This document shows positions 33,818 through 45,711 of a stretch of 64,000 nucleotides of DNA, piece by piece. The position numbers and the translations under genes are program-made. Positions within the stretch are counted from its first letter, which is position 1. The number at the start of each line of letters is the position of its first letter. Where the stretch lies: the NCBI GenBank assembly GCA_032716605.1, contig CM064495.1:23918586-23982585 (forward strand), in the 5' to 3' direction. Under the pieces are notes generated by a model. The model saw nothing but the letters and a program-made list of their open reading frames with translations, was not told where the DNA came from and made no database searches. Origin of the DNA: Paralithodes platypus (lineage: Eukaryota > Arthropoda > Malacostraca > Decapoda > Lithodidae).

Positions 33818-34816
33818 CTATGTAGCCTTAGGATACTTAGGACACTGATACCACAGATGACCGTGGACACTGCACAACTTACAACCTAATGATATTGGCC
33901 TTTTCTGTTTAGGAGAAGTTTGTACCGGGAAAGCTGCAGTAGATGGCGTCATCTCCACTTGTCGGTAGTGTCCAGTACTCTCCATATTGAAGACTTCAGT
34001 CTGGTACACCTGCACCAACGCTTCCAAGTTTAGTGGAGAGTCGCTTAGTTGTCGTCTTACGATTTCCTTTAGGGGAGAGGGTATCTTGTTCAAGATACTT
34101 ACACTAAATATCTCCTCCTTGGTGATGGCCATTGTCTCCATAGATCGGAGGAAGCTCTCAAAGGAGGCATAGTACTCCTTTAGGTCCGCCACATCATAGG
34201 ATGGAGGATCTAGTGTGAAGAATTTGGTAATTAACGCGGTCTTGATGACTTCCTCTCTCCCGTAAGTTCTCTTCAGCAACTCCACTGCAGACTCGTAGCT
34301 TGTAGCTTCTAGCTTGTACCCACCGATCAACTTCAATGCCTCCCCTTTCAATTGACCACGGAGATATGTGAACCTTTGGATGGATGTGAGTGTTTTATTA
34401 TGATGGACGGAACACTCAAAGATATCCCAAAATCCAGTCCAGGTAGCCGAATCCCCGGAAAAGGTAGGCAAAGTAAGCTTCGGCAGGTTAAAGCCAGTCG
34501 CTTTTGGTGTACCGGTATCCTTAACAGGGGTTGATTCTTGGGTGGAAGATAGTCTGGCTAAGGCTGTATTAACGTCCTCAAAGTATTCAAGATCTGCCGA
34601 CATTTCTTCTTCCACATCGTCAGTAATTGTCAATAAACCATATACCTGCTGAGCATAATTATCGCAAGTGGCTAGCGATTTAGTTACAGTAGCAAATTTA
34701 CCCTTAATTTGATCAGCCGTGGCACTTAATAAAAATTCATCAATATCTCTTAAACACTTATTTAAACTTCCCTTCATCCCTCCCTTAAGAATCTTAAGTT
34801 TCTTCAAATCTGTCAT
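33818..34816 (-). CDS. BEL gag (332 codons)
   Basis: Begins with an ATG at 34816 (MTDLKKLKILKGGMKGSLNK) after a leader of about 810 bp. The middle has LPKLTLPTFSGDSATWTGFW, the conserved gag core of BEL elements, and the end has the start of a Cys/His knuckle (CKLCSVHGHLWYQC). It stops at a TAG (33818-33820) in the same frame as pol, between consecutive knuckles. Gag forms the particle that packages element RNA. In most BEL elements gag and pol are one frame, so the TAG is either a mutation or a read-through codon. Confidence 0.9.
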   Translation of the reverse strand: MTDLKKLKILKGGMKGSLNKCLRDIDEFLLSATADQIKGKFATVTKSLATCDNYAQQVYGLLTITDDVEEEMSADLEYFEDVNTALARLSSTQESTPVKDTGTPKATGFNLPKLTLPTFSGDSATWTGFWDIFECSVHHNKTLTSIQRFTYLRGQLKGEALKLIGGYKLEATSYESAVELLKRTYGREEVIKTALITKFFTLDPPSYDVADLKEYYASFESFLRSMETMAITKEEIFSVSILNKIPSPLKEIVRRQLSDSPLNLEALVQVYQTEVFNMESTGHYRQVEMTPSTAAFPVQTSPKQKRPISLGCKLCSVHGHLWYQCPKYPKAT

Positions 34817-35630
34817 CGTTAAGGTCTAATTTTCAGCAACTTAAACTATAATGAGGTCAGACTACAAACCGTTATTCGCTTAGGAATCAACAGCGGCAAA
34901 CCCCCATTACTTAAGAATTTTACTCAAAAAGAATTACATAGTACTTACATCCCCCTTAACATAAACTATCGAAAGGAAATGATCTAACTAGACAAAAGAA
35001 TTAAATACTAAATCCATTAAAAGAAAGGGTAAGGTGAAGCACTAATTATTGAAAGCCCTTTATAGGTAAGCCTAGTTGGTCAAGCTACAATCATGAGGTC
35101 TGACTATTGACTGTCAATCGCTTAGGAATTAACAAAGACCGACACTCATGACCGCCACTATAAGTAACTAGGCCTAGGCTATTATGAAATTGAAATATAA
35201 AAGGTCACATGAGAACCCTCCCCACCAGCAAAATTAATAATGAGCCCCACAATGAACACCACAGGCACACCACCAAAGCGAAATTAACAGCCACCACAGA
35301 CACCTGCAGGCCTAGCCTAGCCTAGCCTAGCCTATGAGCGCAAAATGGTGCCCCACGAAATTACCCCTACCCCAATCTCCAGCCCAGCTAACCCACCAAA
35401 AAACGCCAAGGATCACACGCCCAAAAAAACCTGGAAACTAGCCCCCAAAAAGATAGGGACGGCGCCTAAATGGTAAAAAACACGAGGGAAGAAGCTGGGT
35501 CTAAACTAGGGAAACGGCAGTCGGCCCAACAACGCGCAAGGCGGCAGCCATTTGTAAGCCCACAAGCGTCAAGGAAGCAAACAAAACGGTACTACGGTAA
35601 GGAAGCCTTAGGGCACGAAGGACCATTATT
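34817..35630 (-). promoter_or_regulatory. BEL 5' leader with primer-binding site
   Basis: On the minus strand, five bases after the 5' LTR (AATAA), TGGTCCTTCGTGCCC (35611-35625) has the TGG start expected of a tRNA primer-binding site. The primer tRNA is not identified. The remainder is non-coding and includes a CCTAG-type short repeat near 35310-35335. Confidence 0.6.
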
Positions 35631-36213
35631 TGTCGGGAATTTAGATAAAGAGGTTAAATTGCATATCACTGGTACATGAAATATCCCAACAAATAGTTAT
35701 AATATAATTACCAACGACGTAGTCGATGGGTGTAATCCAGTCCCCCACACACGGCTAATTCAATTGCATGACATGTAGGAATGTTCACATAATACAATAT
35801 CGATACAATGAACTTAGCTTAGAGGACTGGTGATGTAGGACTGTTGTTATAGAATAGTATTTGTAGAACATGGTGAACTGTGGGTTGAGTCAGAGCCGCG
35901 GGGGGGGGGGGGGGGGGAGGAGGAGATGTTGGCTGTATGGTGTTGATTGAGAGACTAAAGGGCCGTCGTCCGATCGCTTTGCGAAATTACATATGGCTGC
36001 CGGCTCATAATAATTATAACCCATAACTTGGTTTCATAATACATCTAGAGCTGATGTAGATATTTATACATTACAGTTAATATTTAACCTATACTTAAGA
36101 ATAAATTACAATACACAAAGAACCAGCCGAAATCGTACAAGAGATACGATACCGCCAAATTCAAATGTCCTATTGGACCTAAAACTGTCGGGATTATTAC
36201 CCTATTCCCGACA
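35631..36213 (-). repeat. BEL 5' LTR (583 bp)
   Basis: Differs from the 3' LTR by about 13-14 substitutions and by the length of a G-run near 35898. It would carry the element's promoter, but I cannot place a core promoter with confidence. Confidence 0.93.
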
Positions 36214-36314
36214 ACGATAACGTTTTTCTTATATTCTAACTACGGTATCAGTGGACGATTATACAATCAATATAGACATACCTTAGGACAAACTTAACTA
36301 CTCTTCCTTACGAT
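36214..36314. repeat. Local duplication right of BEL
   Basis: Positions 36214-36268 (ACGATAACGTTTTTCTTAT to ACAATC) repeat the DNA that follows the minisatellite at 36817-36870. Positions 36265-36314 repeat the DNA before BEL (28782-28831). The two meet at a short AATC microhomology. Confidence 0.88.
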
Positions 36315-36828
36315 AACGTTTTATTCCCGACAACGATAACGTTTTATTCCCGACAACGATAACGTTTTATTCCCGACAACGATAACGTTTTATTCCCGAC
36401 AACGATAACGTTTTATTCCCGACAACGATAACGTTTTATTCCCGACAACGATAACGTTTTATTCCCGACAACGATAACGTTTTATTCCCGACAACGATAA
36501 CGTTTTATTCCCGACAACGATAACGTTTTATTCCCGACAACGATAACGTTTTATTCCCGACAACGATAACGTTTTATTCCCGACAACGATAACGTTTTAT
36601 TCCCGACAACGATAACGTTTTATTCCCGACAACGATAACGTTTTATTCCCGACAACGATAACGTTTTATTCCCGACAACGATAACGTTTTATTCCCGACA
36701 ACGATAACGTTTTATTCCCGACAACGATAACGTTTTATTCCCGACAACGATAACGTTTTATTCCCGACAACGATAACGTTTTATTCCCGACAACGATAAC
36801 GTTTTATTCCCGACAACGATAACGTTTT
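36311..36828. repeat. 23-bp minisatellite, 22 units (copy 2)
   Basis: Same unit as 5571-5903. Twenty-two full units (36311 to 36816) plus a partial one. Confidence 0.95.
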
Positions 36829-37198
36829 TCTTATATTCTAACTACGGTATCAGTGGACGATTATACAATCGGCCAAATCAGTGGTGTCGCGGCACCAAGT
36901 ATATTTCGATCATTAATTGATATTAGCACTACCTAAGCTTAAATTCATCATTTCAAGTGAGATATACAAACATGATCCTATCTTTACACATCCTATTCAA
37001 CATCTGACAGACATTAATACAGCACACAGCGAGCAAAACGTAATGACAGCGGAGACACAACTTATTTGACCAACTGTACCCAGTTTATGAAGGATCTATA
37101 ACAGTCAGAGGGTTGATTGGGATAAATTTCAGCCTTTTGATTCATAGAGTTTCAAAGCTGCGTGCAATTGTTTTTGTAATCCATCAATGGTTGTTTAA

Positions 37199-37412
37199 CC
37201 CTTTGACAATGGGATAATATTTCTGAGTCTAATAAAATCGTTTAATGTTAGCCAGTATCCAAGAAATCACGACATACTGTATTTTTAAGGAAGAATTACT
37301 CGAGGTAGTTTTAACCCTATTGACTATGAGACGTCTTTCCTAATTTGAAGAAAATCGTCTAATGTTTTCAAAAATAAAACGAACAAGACATCACCCGCAA
37401 TAATTCAATGGG
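37199..37412. mobile_element. TTAA-flanked MITE or tandem pair (copy 2)
   Basis: Counterpart of 6284-6497. TTAA lies at 37195-37198 and 37413-37416. Confidence 0.6.
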
Positions 37413-38108
37413 TTAAGACATAGTTGCATTGTTTTCCCTATATATTGCAACATGACTATTTCCTCTGTGTTCACAATACTCTGTCTATCGCGCCCAACTT
37501 ATCAGTACCGGGTATTATCTCTAAAAATCGGAGAGCCGTCAGCTTGTAACCTACTGCACTATATCACATTATCCACCTGCAGACCATATTAAGGCCACAT
37601 TTTTATTTATCACGTTATTTAAGTATATATTACTCTCATTTAGGTTTCCTCCCTAGACCTCCATTAAGCTTAGCAATATATACCCCGAAGAACCCGCTTC
37701 AAGATCGATTTCGGCATTTTTCGATAGAAAAATGGTGCCCCGGCCAAAGGCCGATTCCTCCTAAATTGATACAGATAAATTGATAAAAAAATAGGGCAAA
37801 ATTTATTTAAATCACCAACTAATGGGGAAGACGTCTTGAAATCTCAAAACTAATGGAGGTCTAGAAGCAATAATAACAAAAACCATAGAGGTATTGAACG
37901 CGTGAACATCTGTAACCTTCCTGCCCTTCTTACCGACCCCACCAGTTGAGTGCAGTTGGTCGTACGTTCAACCTTTCAATAAACTAATATTAATCTGTAT
38001 TCATAGCAAGGTTGGCAAAGAACTTTAACTTTTGGCTCTACATCTCAACCAGTGACAAATGAACCAGTACTGTTAGTTATGTTTAGTTATGGTAGCCTAC
38101 TGGTATAT

Positions 38109-39468
38109 TAACACTGGTTAAGGTGACACTGGTTAAGATGACACTAGTTAAGGTGACACTGGTTAAGGTGGCACTGGTTAAGGTGACACTGGTTAAGGTG
38201 ACACTGGTTAAGGTGACACTGGTTAAGGTGACACTGGTCAAGGTGACACTGGTCAAGGTGACACTGGTCAAGGTGACACTGGTCAAGGTGACACTGGTTA
38301 AGGTAACACTGGTCAAGGTGACACTGATTAAGGTGACACTAGTTTAATTTGACACTGGTTAAGGTGACACTAGATAAGGTGACACTGGTTAAGGTGACAC
38401 TAGTTAAGGTGACACTAGTTAAGGTGACACTGGTTAAGGCGACACTAGTTAAGGTGACACTGGTTAAGGTGACACTGGTTAAGGTGACACTAGTTAAGGT
38501 GACACTGGTTAAGGTGACACTAGTTAAGGTGACACTGGTTAAGGTGACACTAGTTAAGGTGACACTGGTTAAGGTGACACTGGTTAAGGTGACACTGGTT
38601 AAGGTGACACTGGTTAAGGTGACACTGATTAAGGTGACACTGGTTAAGGTGACACTAGTTAAGGTGACACTGGTTAAGGTGACACTGGTTAAGGTGACAC
38701 TGGTTAAGGTAACACTGGTCAAGGTGACACTGATTAAGGTGACACTAGTTTAATTTGACACTGGTTAAGGTGACACTAGATAAGGTGACACTGGTTAAGG
38801 TGACACTAGTTAAGGTGACACTAGTTAAGGTGACACTAGTTAAGGTGACACTGGTTAAGGCGACACTAGTTAAGGTGACACTGGTTAAGGTGACACTGGT
38901 TAAGGTGACACTGGTTAAGGTGACACTAGTTAAGGTGACACTGGTTAAGGTGACACTAGTTAAGGTGACACTGGTTAAGGTGACACTAGTTAAGGTGACA
39001 CTGGTTAAGGTGACACTGGTTAAGGTGACACTGGTTAAGGTGACACTGGTTAAGGTGACACTGGTTAAGGTGACACTGGCTAAGGTGACACTGGTTAAGA
39101 TGGCACTGGTTAAGATGACACTGGCTAAGGTGACACTGGTTAAGGTGACATTGGTTAAAGTGACACTGGTTAAGGTGGCACTGATTAAGGTGGCACTAAG
39201 GTGACACTGGTTAAGGTGACACTGGTTAAGATGGCACTGGTTAAGATGACACTGGCTAAGGTGATACTGGTTAAGGTGACATTGGTTAAAGTGACACTGG
39301 TTAAGGTGGCACTGGTTAAGGTGGCACTGGTTAAGGTGACACTAGTTAAGGTGACACTGGTTAAGGTGACACTGGTTAAGGTGACACTGGTTAAAGTGAC
39401 ACTGGTTAAGGTGGCACTGGTTAAGGTGACACTAGTTAAGGTGACACTGGTTAAGGTAACATTCTCTG
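38109..39468. repeat. 15-bp minisatellite, expanded (copy 2)
   Basis: Same unit as 7200-7882 but about twice as long. The register-break landmark AGTTTAATTTGACAC occurs at 38341 and again at 38747, so a block of about 406 bp was duplicated here. Copy 1 has the landmark once. Confidence 0.93.
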
Positions 39469-39579
39469 TCTTGACATTAAACATTATTATCAGCACAACA
39501 TTGCGTTGAATGTGGTGTCTCATAATAATAATCCCTCAAAACAATCATTAGACCCGCTTTATCTGTCTATCTTAGCTCA

Positions 39580-39733
39580 TAACTGTCTTCGTGGTGCGAT
39601 GTATAAGGTGTTGATTTTCGGTGTGAGCATCCTGGGTTCGAGTCCACGGACTGCCACATGTGTTTGTAAATTTTATTAATCGATTTTAGGAGTATGGTTG
39701 GTTGTTGGAAGGAACATAATAATTTATATAGTC
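39580..39733 (+). mobile_element. tRNA-derived SINE, family A (copy 2)
   Basis: Counterpart of 7996-8143. The B box GGTTCGAGTCC is retained. Confidence 0.7.
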
Positions 39734-41588
39734 TGATAACAAAAATTTACCTATTTAATGTAATTATCAGTGTCCAGTATATGTATATGAATATACTCAA
39801 GCACATACTCCAGATCTGGGGTTTGGCGACTCGAGACAGAGCTCAAACAGAAACAACATTTAAAGTTCCAATTTTTAGGGTCCGGGACCACTTTCGCGTT
39901 CCCTTTCTCTGTCTTGTATATACATTCCCTAATCATTGTGTTAGGTTAGGTCAGGCCATGCTAGGTTAGGTCATGTCAGGTTAATTCAGGTTAGATTAGG
40001 TTAGGCCATGTTAAGTCAGGTCAGATTAGGTTAGGTCAGGTCAAGTCAGGTTAGGTTCGGCCTGATGAGGCTAAGTCAGGTTAGGGTAGGTAAGGAGAAT
40101 TAGGCCATTTTGGTATATGGGTGTATTAGTTGTGGCCATTCTGGTTGTGGCCGTTTTAGTTATAGCAGGTTTGAAGTATGGTTGCTCTCACTGGAAAACT
40201 ATTCCTTTCCAATAACATAACGCCATTCTTTATCCCACTACACCGCGACTTTTCAATATACAAAACGCATTTCCACTTTATAATATATTTAATTTCATCA
40301 CTAAAACTCATTGCCTCAACCACACTCCCAGCCATCGTTTCACTGCGTATTATACCTTTGTAGTATAATTAATACCATCACTGTAACTCGATGTTTCAAC
40401 CACACCCTCTAATATCGTTTAACAACGTATTTCATTTTATGCTACAATTAATTTAATTACGAAAACTCAACGCTTCTACCACATCCGCCACCATCATTTA
40501 ACATCGCATTTCGATTACTCTATTAGATTTTATTTTTATCATATATTTTGTTTCCACTTTAGGCCGGTGTATCACAGCACGCTACCATCCCCCAACCCTC
40601 TGTCAAAATGTATAGGTATGAAAAGGGTAATTGAAGTGTCCATAATAATCTACCCATTAAAAGGTATACTGATGGTAAAAAAGCTATGTAATACAAGGAT
40701 AAAAGGATAATCACTAGCAAACATACCCAATGATCTTATAGCCTATACAGTATTCATACCCTTTATAAACCCATAATTTTTGACCTTGTACTACCCCAAT
40801 TAGTCCATTAATATCACTTGAACCCGCTACACCACACCACGCCACCATCCGCCACTGCCAGGACCACACTAATTATTACATTCTTGCGGGGGTACTGGTG
40901 GTCCACATTCTCTGGCCACTCGCGTATAGTCGGTAGGAGCGCCATGGCCCCTATAGTGTCCCAAGGGCCACAGATATACGATAATACGATGGTCCAAACT
41001 GTGCTACCGGCCCTGTGTTATCTTATCCCTTATCAGCTGTTATCCAGGCTCGGGTTTGATTGTGAGAGTTGTTATCGTGCAGTGTTGCTCTTCGGATTAC
41101 TCAGAACTTCACTTATCTCACACAGGCATACATACAGTAGGTTTAGTTGATATACTATTATTTGATTGTATACTTTCCGTTGGTTAACGGTGAGCAATTA
41201 TATTTTGACGAAAACGGGATTATTTTTTAACAACACGAAAGTTTCGATTCTCTCTGCACTACTCACGCCCAAAGATAACCATGCATTAATACCCTTTTTT
41301 GTAATGTGGGAATAAATGGTCCACTTAAGTATTTGCAGAATTATTAAGCTTAGGGTTTATTACTCGTATGTTAATGCTGACTAAGTTGACGGTATCGATA
41401 CCAATACTATTTGAGGAGGAGCACTTAACTGAAATGGATTGCTTATAACTTGTTCAGGTCACTTACTTGAAGAAGCTACAAGCGAATGTTGACAAAACAG
41501 TCTACTCCTAAACACTTTCAATCAAATAACGTCAAATTGTATTACAATAACGCCAAATTGTATTTCAATTGTATTACAATTGTATTAC
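39734..41588. other. Non-coding stretch with TTAGG-like run (copy 2)
   Basis: Counterpart of 8144-9998. No gene is seen. Confidence 0.5.
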
Positions 41589-44500
41589 AAGTAGGAGGGG
41601 CGGCGGAATAGCAGTGTTTGTCAGGAGTTCATTAAAATGCTGTACTAAATCAGGTATTAGACTGAATAATGATCACGAAAGTGTTTGGGTAGAGGTTAGC
41701 GAAGGTAGCGAGACCATAGTTATTGGAGTCATTTATAGACCACCAAATATGAGTAGAAATGAAGGTAAATCTTTATGGCAGGAAGTGAAAATAGCATCAA
41801 GGTTTAGCAATGTGTGCATTATGGGAGATTTTAATTTTCCGAAGATAGATTGGCAGCATCAAATCGGCGACTCAGATCCTGAAGAGTTTATTGAGGCGGT
41901 ACAAGATAGTTTTTATTTCAATTCATTGACTCGCCGACTAGAGGTAATAATATCCTTGATTTAGTTCTCAGTAATAATGAGCATATGATAAATACTGTTG
42001 AGATAGGGGACCAACTAGGAAATAGCGATCACAAATCTATTTATTTTAATATACAATGGACAGGATATGCTAAAGAGAATCCGTCACTTATCCCACATTA
42101 TAGAAAAGCCGATTATGGTGGGATAAGAAGAGCCTTAAGGGTGGACCCTATTGTTAAACAATTAAGTCAGGATAAGCCAGAGTTAAACTTGACAGCTACA
42201 TATGAACAGTTTATTTCTTTACTTCACAATATGCAAAATAAATATATCCCTAAAAGAAGATTTAGATCGACACAGAACCAACCAAAATGAATGAATAATA
42301 AACTAATAGATCTTATAGGAAAAAAGAAAGGAATATATAGAAAAATTAAGAAAGGCGAAAATCACCTACTTACAGTATTTACTATCAAACTCTATCAAGA
42401 CAGGTAAAAAAGGAAATTAGGAAAGCAAAAAGAAATTAAATAAGGATAGCCAACGACTTAAAAAATAACCCTAAAGCTTTTTACCAACTATATAAATCTA
42501 AAGTTAGAAATGTAATAGGCTCCCTTAAAACTTCGATAGGAGAAATGACAGAAAATTATTTAGAAATGTGCAGTACATTAAATAGTCAGTTTCTATCCGT
42601 TTTCACTAATGCAAATTTGGCACAGATTCCAGAAGTCCGTAAGGTATATAGCGATAGTATAGAAAATAGGTTAAGTACGGTTACTATAAGTAGAAATGAT
42701 GTGCTTAAGGAAATTGACAGACTGAAACCTCATAAATCGCCTGGTCCTGATGAGGTATATGCTAGAGTATTAATTAAAAGAATGCAGAGATAAGTTAAGT
42801 TACCCATTAACATTTCCATTTAACAAGTCATTAGAGACAGGCTTAAATTATGAATTATGAAATCCTACAGCTTTTTACCAACTATATAAATCTAAAGTTA
42901 GAAATGTAATAGGCCCCCTTAATTTAAAACTTCGATGGGAGAAATGACAGAAAATTATTTAGAAATGTGCAGTACATTAAATAGTCAGTTTCTATCCGTT
43001 TTCACTAATGAAAATTTGGCACAGATTCCAGAAGTTAGTAAGGTATATAGCGATAGTATGGAAAATAGGTTAAGTACGGTTATTATAAGTAGAATGGATG
43101 TGCTTAAGGAAATTGACAGACTGAAACCTCAGAAATCGCCTGGTCCCGATGAGGTATATGCTAGAGTATTAAAAGAATGCAGAGATGAGTTAAGTTACCC
43201 ATTAACATTTCTTTTTAACAAGTCATTAGAAACAGGTATAGTTCCAGAAGCTTGGAAGCTTGCAAATGTAGTTCCGATTTTAAAAAAAGGTGATAAATCA
43301 ATAGCATACAATTACCGTCCCATTAGTCTCACTTCAATCATAGGAAAGCTACTAGAGTCAATTATTGCTAGGAAAATGAGAAACCACTTAGAAACATTCA
43401 ACTTAATCAATTTTCTCAGCATGGATTCACTCAGGGACGTTCTTGCCTTACTAATTTGCTTAGCTTTTTCTCAGAGGTATATGAAGCAGTAGATAATGAC
43501 AAGTCATATGATATTATATATTTATATTTCAGTAAAGCTTTCGACAGAGTCCCTCATGAGAGATTGATGAGAGAGGTTGAGGCGCATGGAATAGGTGGGG
43601 CGTTGTTAGGATGGATTAGGTCATGGCTAATTGGTAGGAAGCATAAATGGTACCAAGTCAGAATGGGGAGCAGTCAAAAGTGGTGTCCCCCAGGGATCTG
43701 TATTAGGTTCTCTGTTGTTTATTATATACATAAATGACCTTGATTTAGGTATAACTAGTAGGGTAAGTAAATTTGCAGACGATACCAAAATGGGGAGAAA
43801 AATTGATTCAGATAAAGATAAAGAGTGCCTGCAAAGGGATCTAGATACCTTACACGAATGGTCAGTAAATTGGCAGATGAAGTTTAACATTGACAAATGC
43901 AAGGTATTAAAGATAGGAAAGATGCATACAAATGTTAAATATAAACTAGATAATATGGAATTAGGAAACTCAGACTGTGAGAAAGATCCAGGTGTGTTTG
44001 TTAGCAATTATTTGAAGCCTAGCAAACAATGTATAAGCGTTCGTTCGTAACAAGGCAAACAGGATTCTCGGGTTCATCTCTAGGAGTGTGAGTAACAGAA
44101 CTGCTGATGTTATCTTAAAACTTTACTTGTCATTAGTGAGACCCCATATGGATTATGCTGTTCAATTTTGGTGTCCTTATTACAGAATGGACATAGATTC
44201 ATTGGAGAGAGTAGAATGACAAAAATTATCCATAATATTAGAAATCTTCCGTATGAAGAAAGGTTGAAGAAATTAGGCTTACATTCGTTAGAGAGACACA
44301 GAGTTAGAGGGGATATGATGGAGGTATTCAAGTGGGTTAGTGGGATTAATAAAGGGGACATGAAAAATGTACTAAAGCTCAGTGATAGCGAAAGAACTCG
44401 TACAAATGGTTTCAAATTAGATAAATTTAGTTTCAAGAACGATATAGGCAAATATTGGTTTGGTAACAGAGTTGTAGATAGGTGGAATAGGCTATCAAGT

Positions 44501-44775
44501 GCTATAGTGGGATCATGAACGATAGGGAGCTTTAATATAAAATTAGATAGGCATATGGACGAGATGGGTTGGGTGTGAGGCGGATCTGTCAGGTGTGGGC
44601 CAATCGGCGCTCTACAGACCCCCGTTTTTCTGACCTCTGACCGTTTCGGTGAGGTCAGTCCTAATGGTGTTAGTAAGCTGGGCTTATAATTAGGCCTTAT
44701 AATTAGGGTTGGGTGTGACAGGGATCTGCCTTGTGTAGGCCAATCGGCTTTCTGCAGACTCCCATTTTCTTATGT
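41589..44775 (+). mobile_element. L2/CR1-type LINE, broken (copy 2)
   Basis: Same insertion as 9999-13185, with the same 394-bp internal tandem duplication (starts 42476 and 42870). Copy-specific lesions: loss of one T near 41911 breaks the endonuclease frame (41569-41964, then 41985-42290); a lost base near 43411 breaks the RT; a TGA near 44516 truncates the last frame. The codon that is TAG in copy 1 (11118) is intact here. Confidence 0.85.
42545..44518 (+). pseudogene. LINE reverse transcriptase, frameshifted (copy 2)
   Basis: RT blocks at 42545-42793 (duplicated segment), 42935-43492, 43456-43737, 43631-44050 (with [14 protein letters not shown] and FADD) and 44168-44518. The number of frame breaks is higher than in copy 1. 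Confidence 0.82.
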
Positions 44776-45711
44776 TCTTATGTTCTCTATATCAATGATA
44801 AGACCAGCGGGGTCTGGGGGCGGCAGCACCCTTTTTAGGTTAGGTTGCTAGGTTAGGTATGGAAAAGGTTGGGGTGATGGTGGTATGGCAGAAACGGGAC
44901 ATTTCCGCAACAAATGGGTGCTAAAATCACATGAATCACATGAAAAGCAGTAGGAAATATCATGTTTTGTCTGGAAAACTCGCATACATGTAAATCATTT
45001 GTATTATATTTTTTATTTCTTTACCGATTTTTGTATCATTAGAATATATTATAGGTTATTGGTAATACGGTCCATGAATTATGAATTTAAATATCGTCAA
45101 GCAATCATTATACATACCATTCCCACCCCTCCACCAAGCATGGGGGTGGGCCTAGGAAAAGGGTTTTGGGTGGGTTACAAAGCAGAAAGGAGTTAGTTAA
45201 CCTAACCTAACAGAACAGGCCCTGGGGTCATCGTTTGAAATAAGGTGGAGTGAATAGCATAATCTATCCAGTGATACTAAAGTAGTTGATTACCGACGTT
45301 GATATTTTATATATAGTTATCGAACAAGCCCCAGAACTGCCAAAAGTTGTCGCTGAAGGGGTGTGACGCATGTATTAGTGAGTGTTGGCTAAGTGCAAGT
45401 TAAATTATGAAGGACGTTTACTTGTTATGATTTAGGCTGTGCTCGCATAAAGCAGTTTTCTTCTATTCCAACTCTTGTAAATAGAGAAAATGGTATCATC
45501 ACCATAACTATAATTAACAAATTGTATTTTGAGGATTACTAAAGCATAAAGAAATAACGGCATGCAACACTGACAACACACACAAATACGCTCACACATT
45601 TACATACCCCTTTAGCTACATCGTTCTTCAGAGTTTTTGGGCTGTAATGAAGGGTGAATAAAGAATAACAACACTGGCACTACACTGACATCACTCACAA
45701 TTTAAACACAT
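44776..45711. other. Non-coding end of duplicated segment (copy 2)
   Basis: Counterpart of 13186-14114. No gene is seen. Confidence 0.6.

Larger units (their letters stand above)
28839..36213 (-). mobile_element. BEL/Pao LTR retrotransposon, complete length (7.4 kb), inactivated
   Basis: The two LTRs begin TGTCGGGAAT and end ATTCCCGACA (10-bp inverted ends). Internal coding is in one frame on the minus strand: gag, protease, RT, RNase H, integrase and a C-terminal domain, in BEL/Pao order, with no envelope gene. The right flank is ACGAT. The left flank is TCGAT and lies next to an apparent 7-bp duplication of TGTCGAT, so the target duplication is read as ACGAT. The LTRs differ at about 13-14 of roughly 560 comparable positions, so the copy is not recent. 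Two in-frame stops break the polyprotein. Confidence 0.95.
27027..45711. repeat. Segmental duplication, copy 2
   Basis: Same orientation as copy 1 with about 0.3-0.5% substitutions in sampled stretches. It differs by the BEL element (28839-36213) and an adjacent local duplication, by lacking the two LINEs of copy 1, and by longer minisatellites. The right boundary is at 45711. Confidence 0.95.

Noticed and set aside
28839..36213. Endogenous retrovirus with envelope
   Set aside because: Domain order and gag type are BEL/Pao, and no envelope frame follows the C-terminal domain before the 3' LTR.
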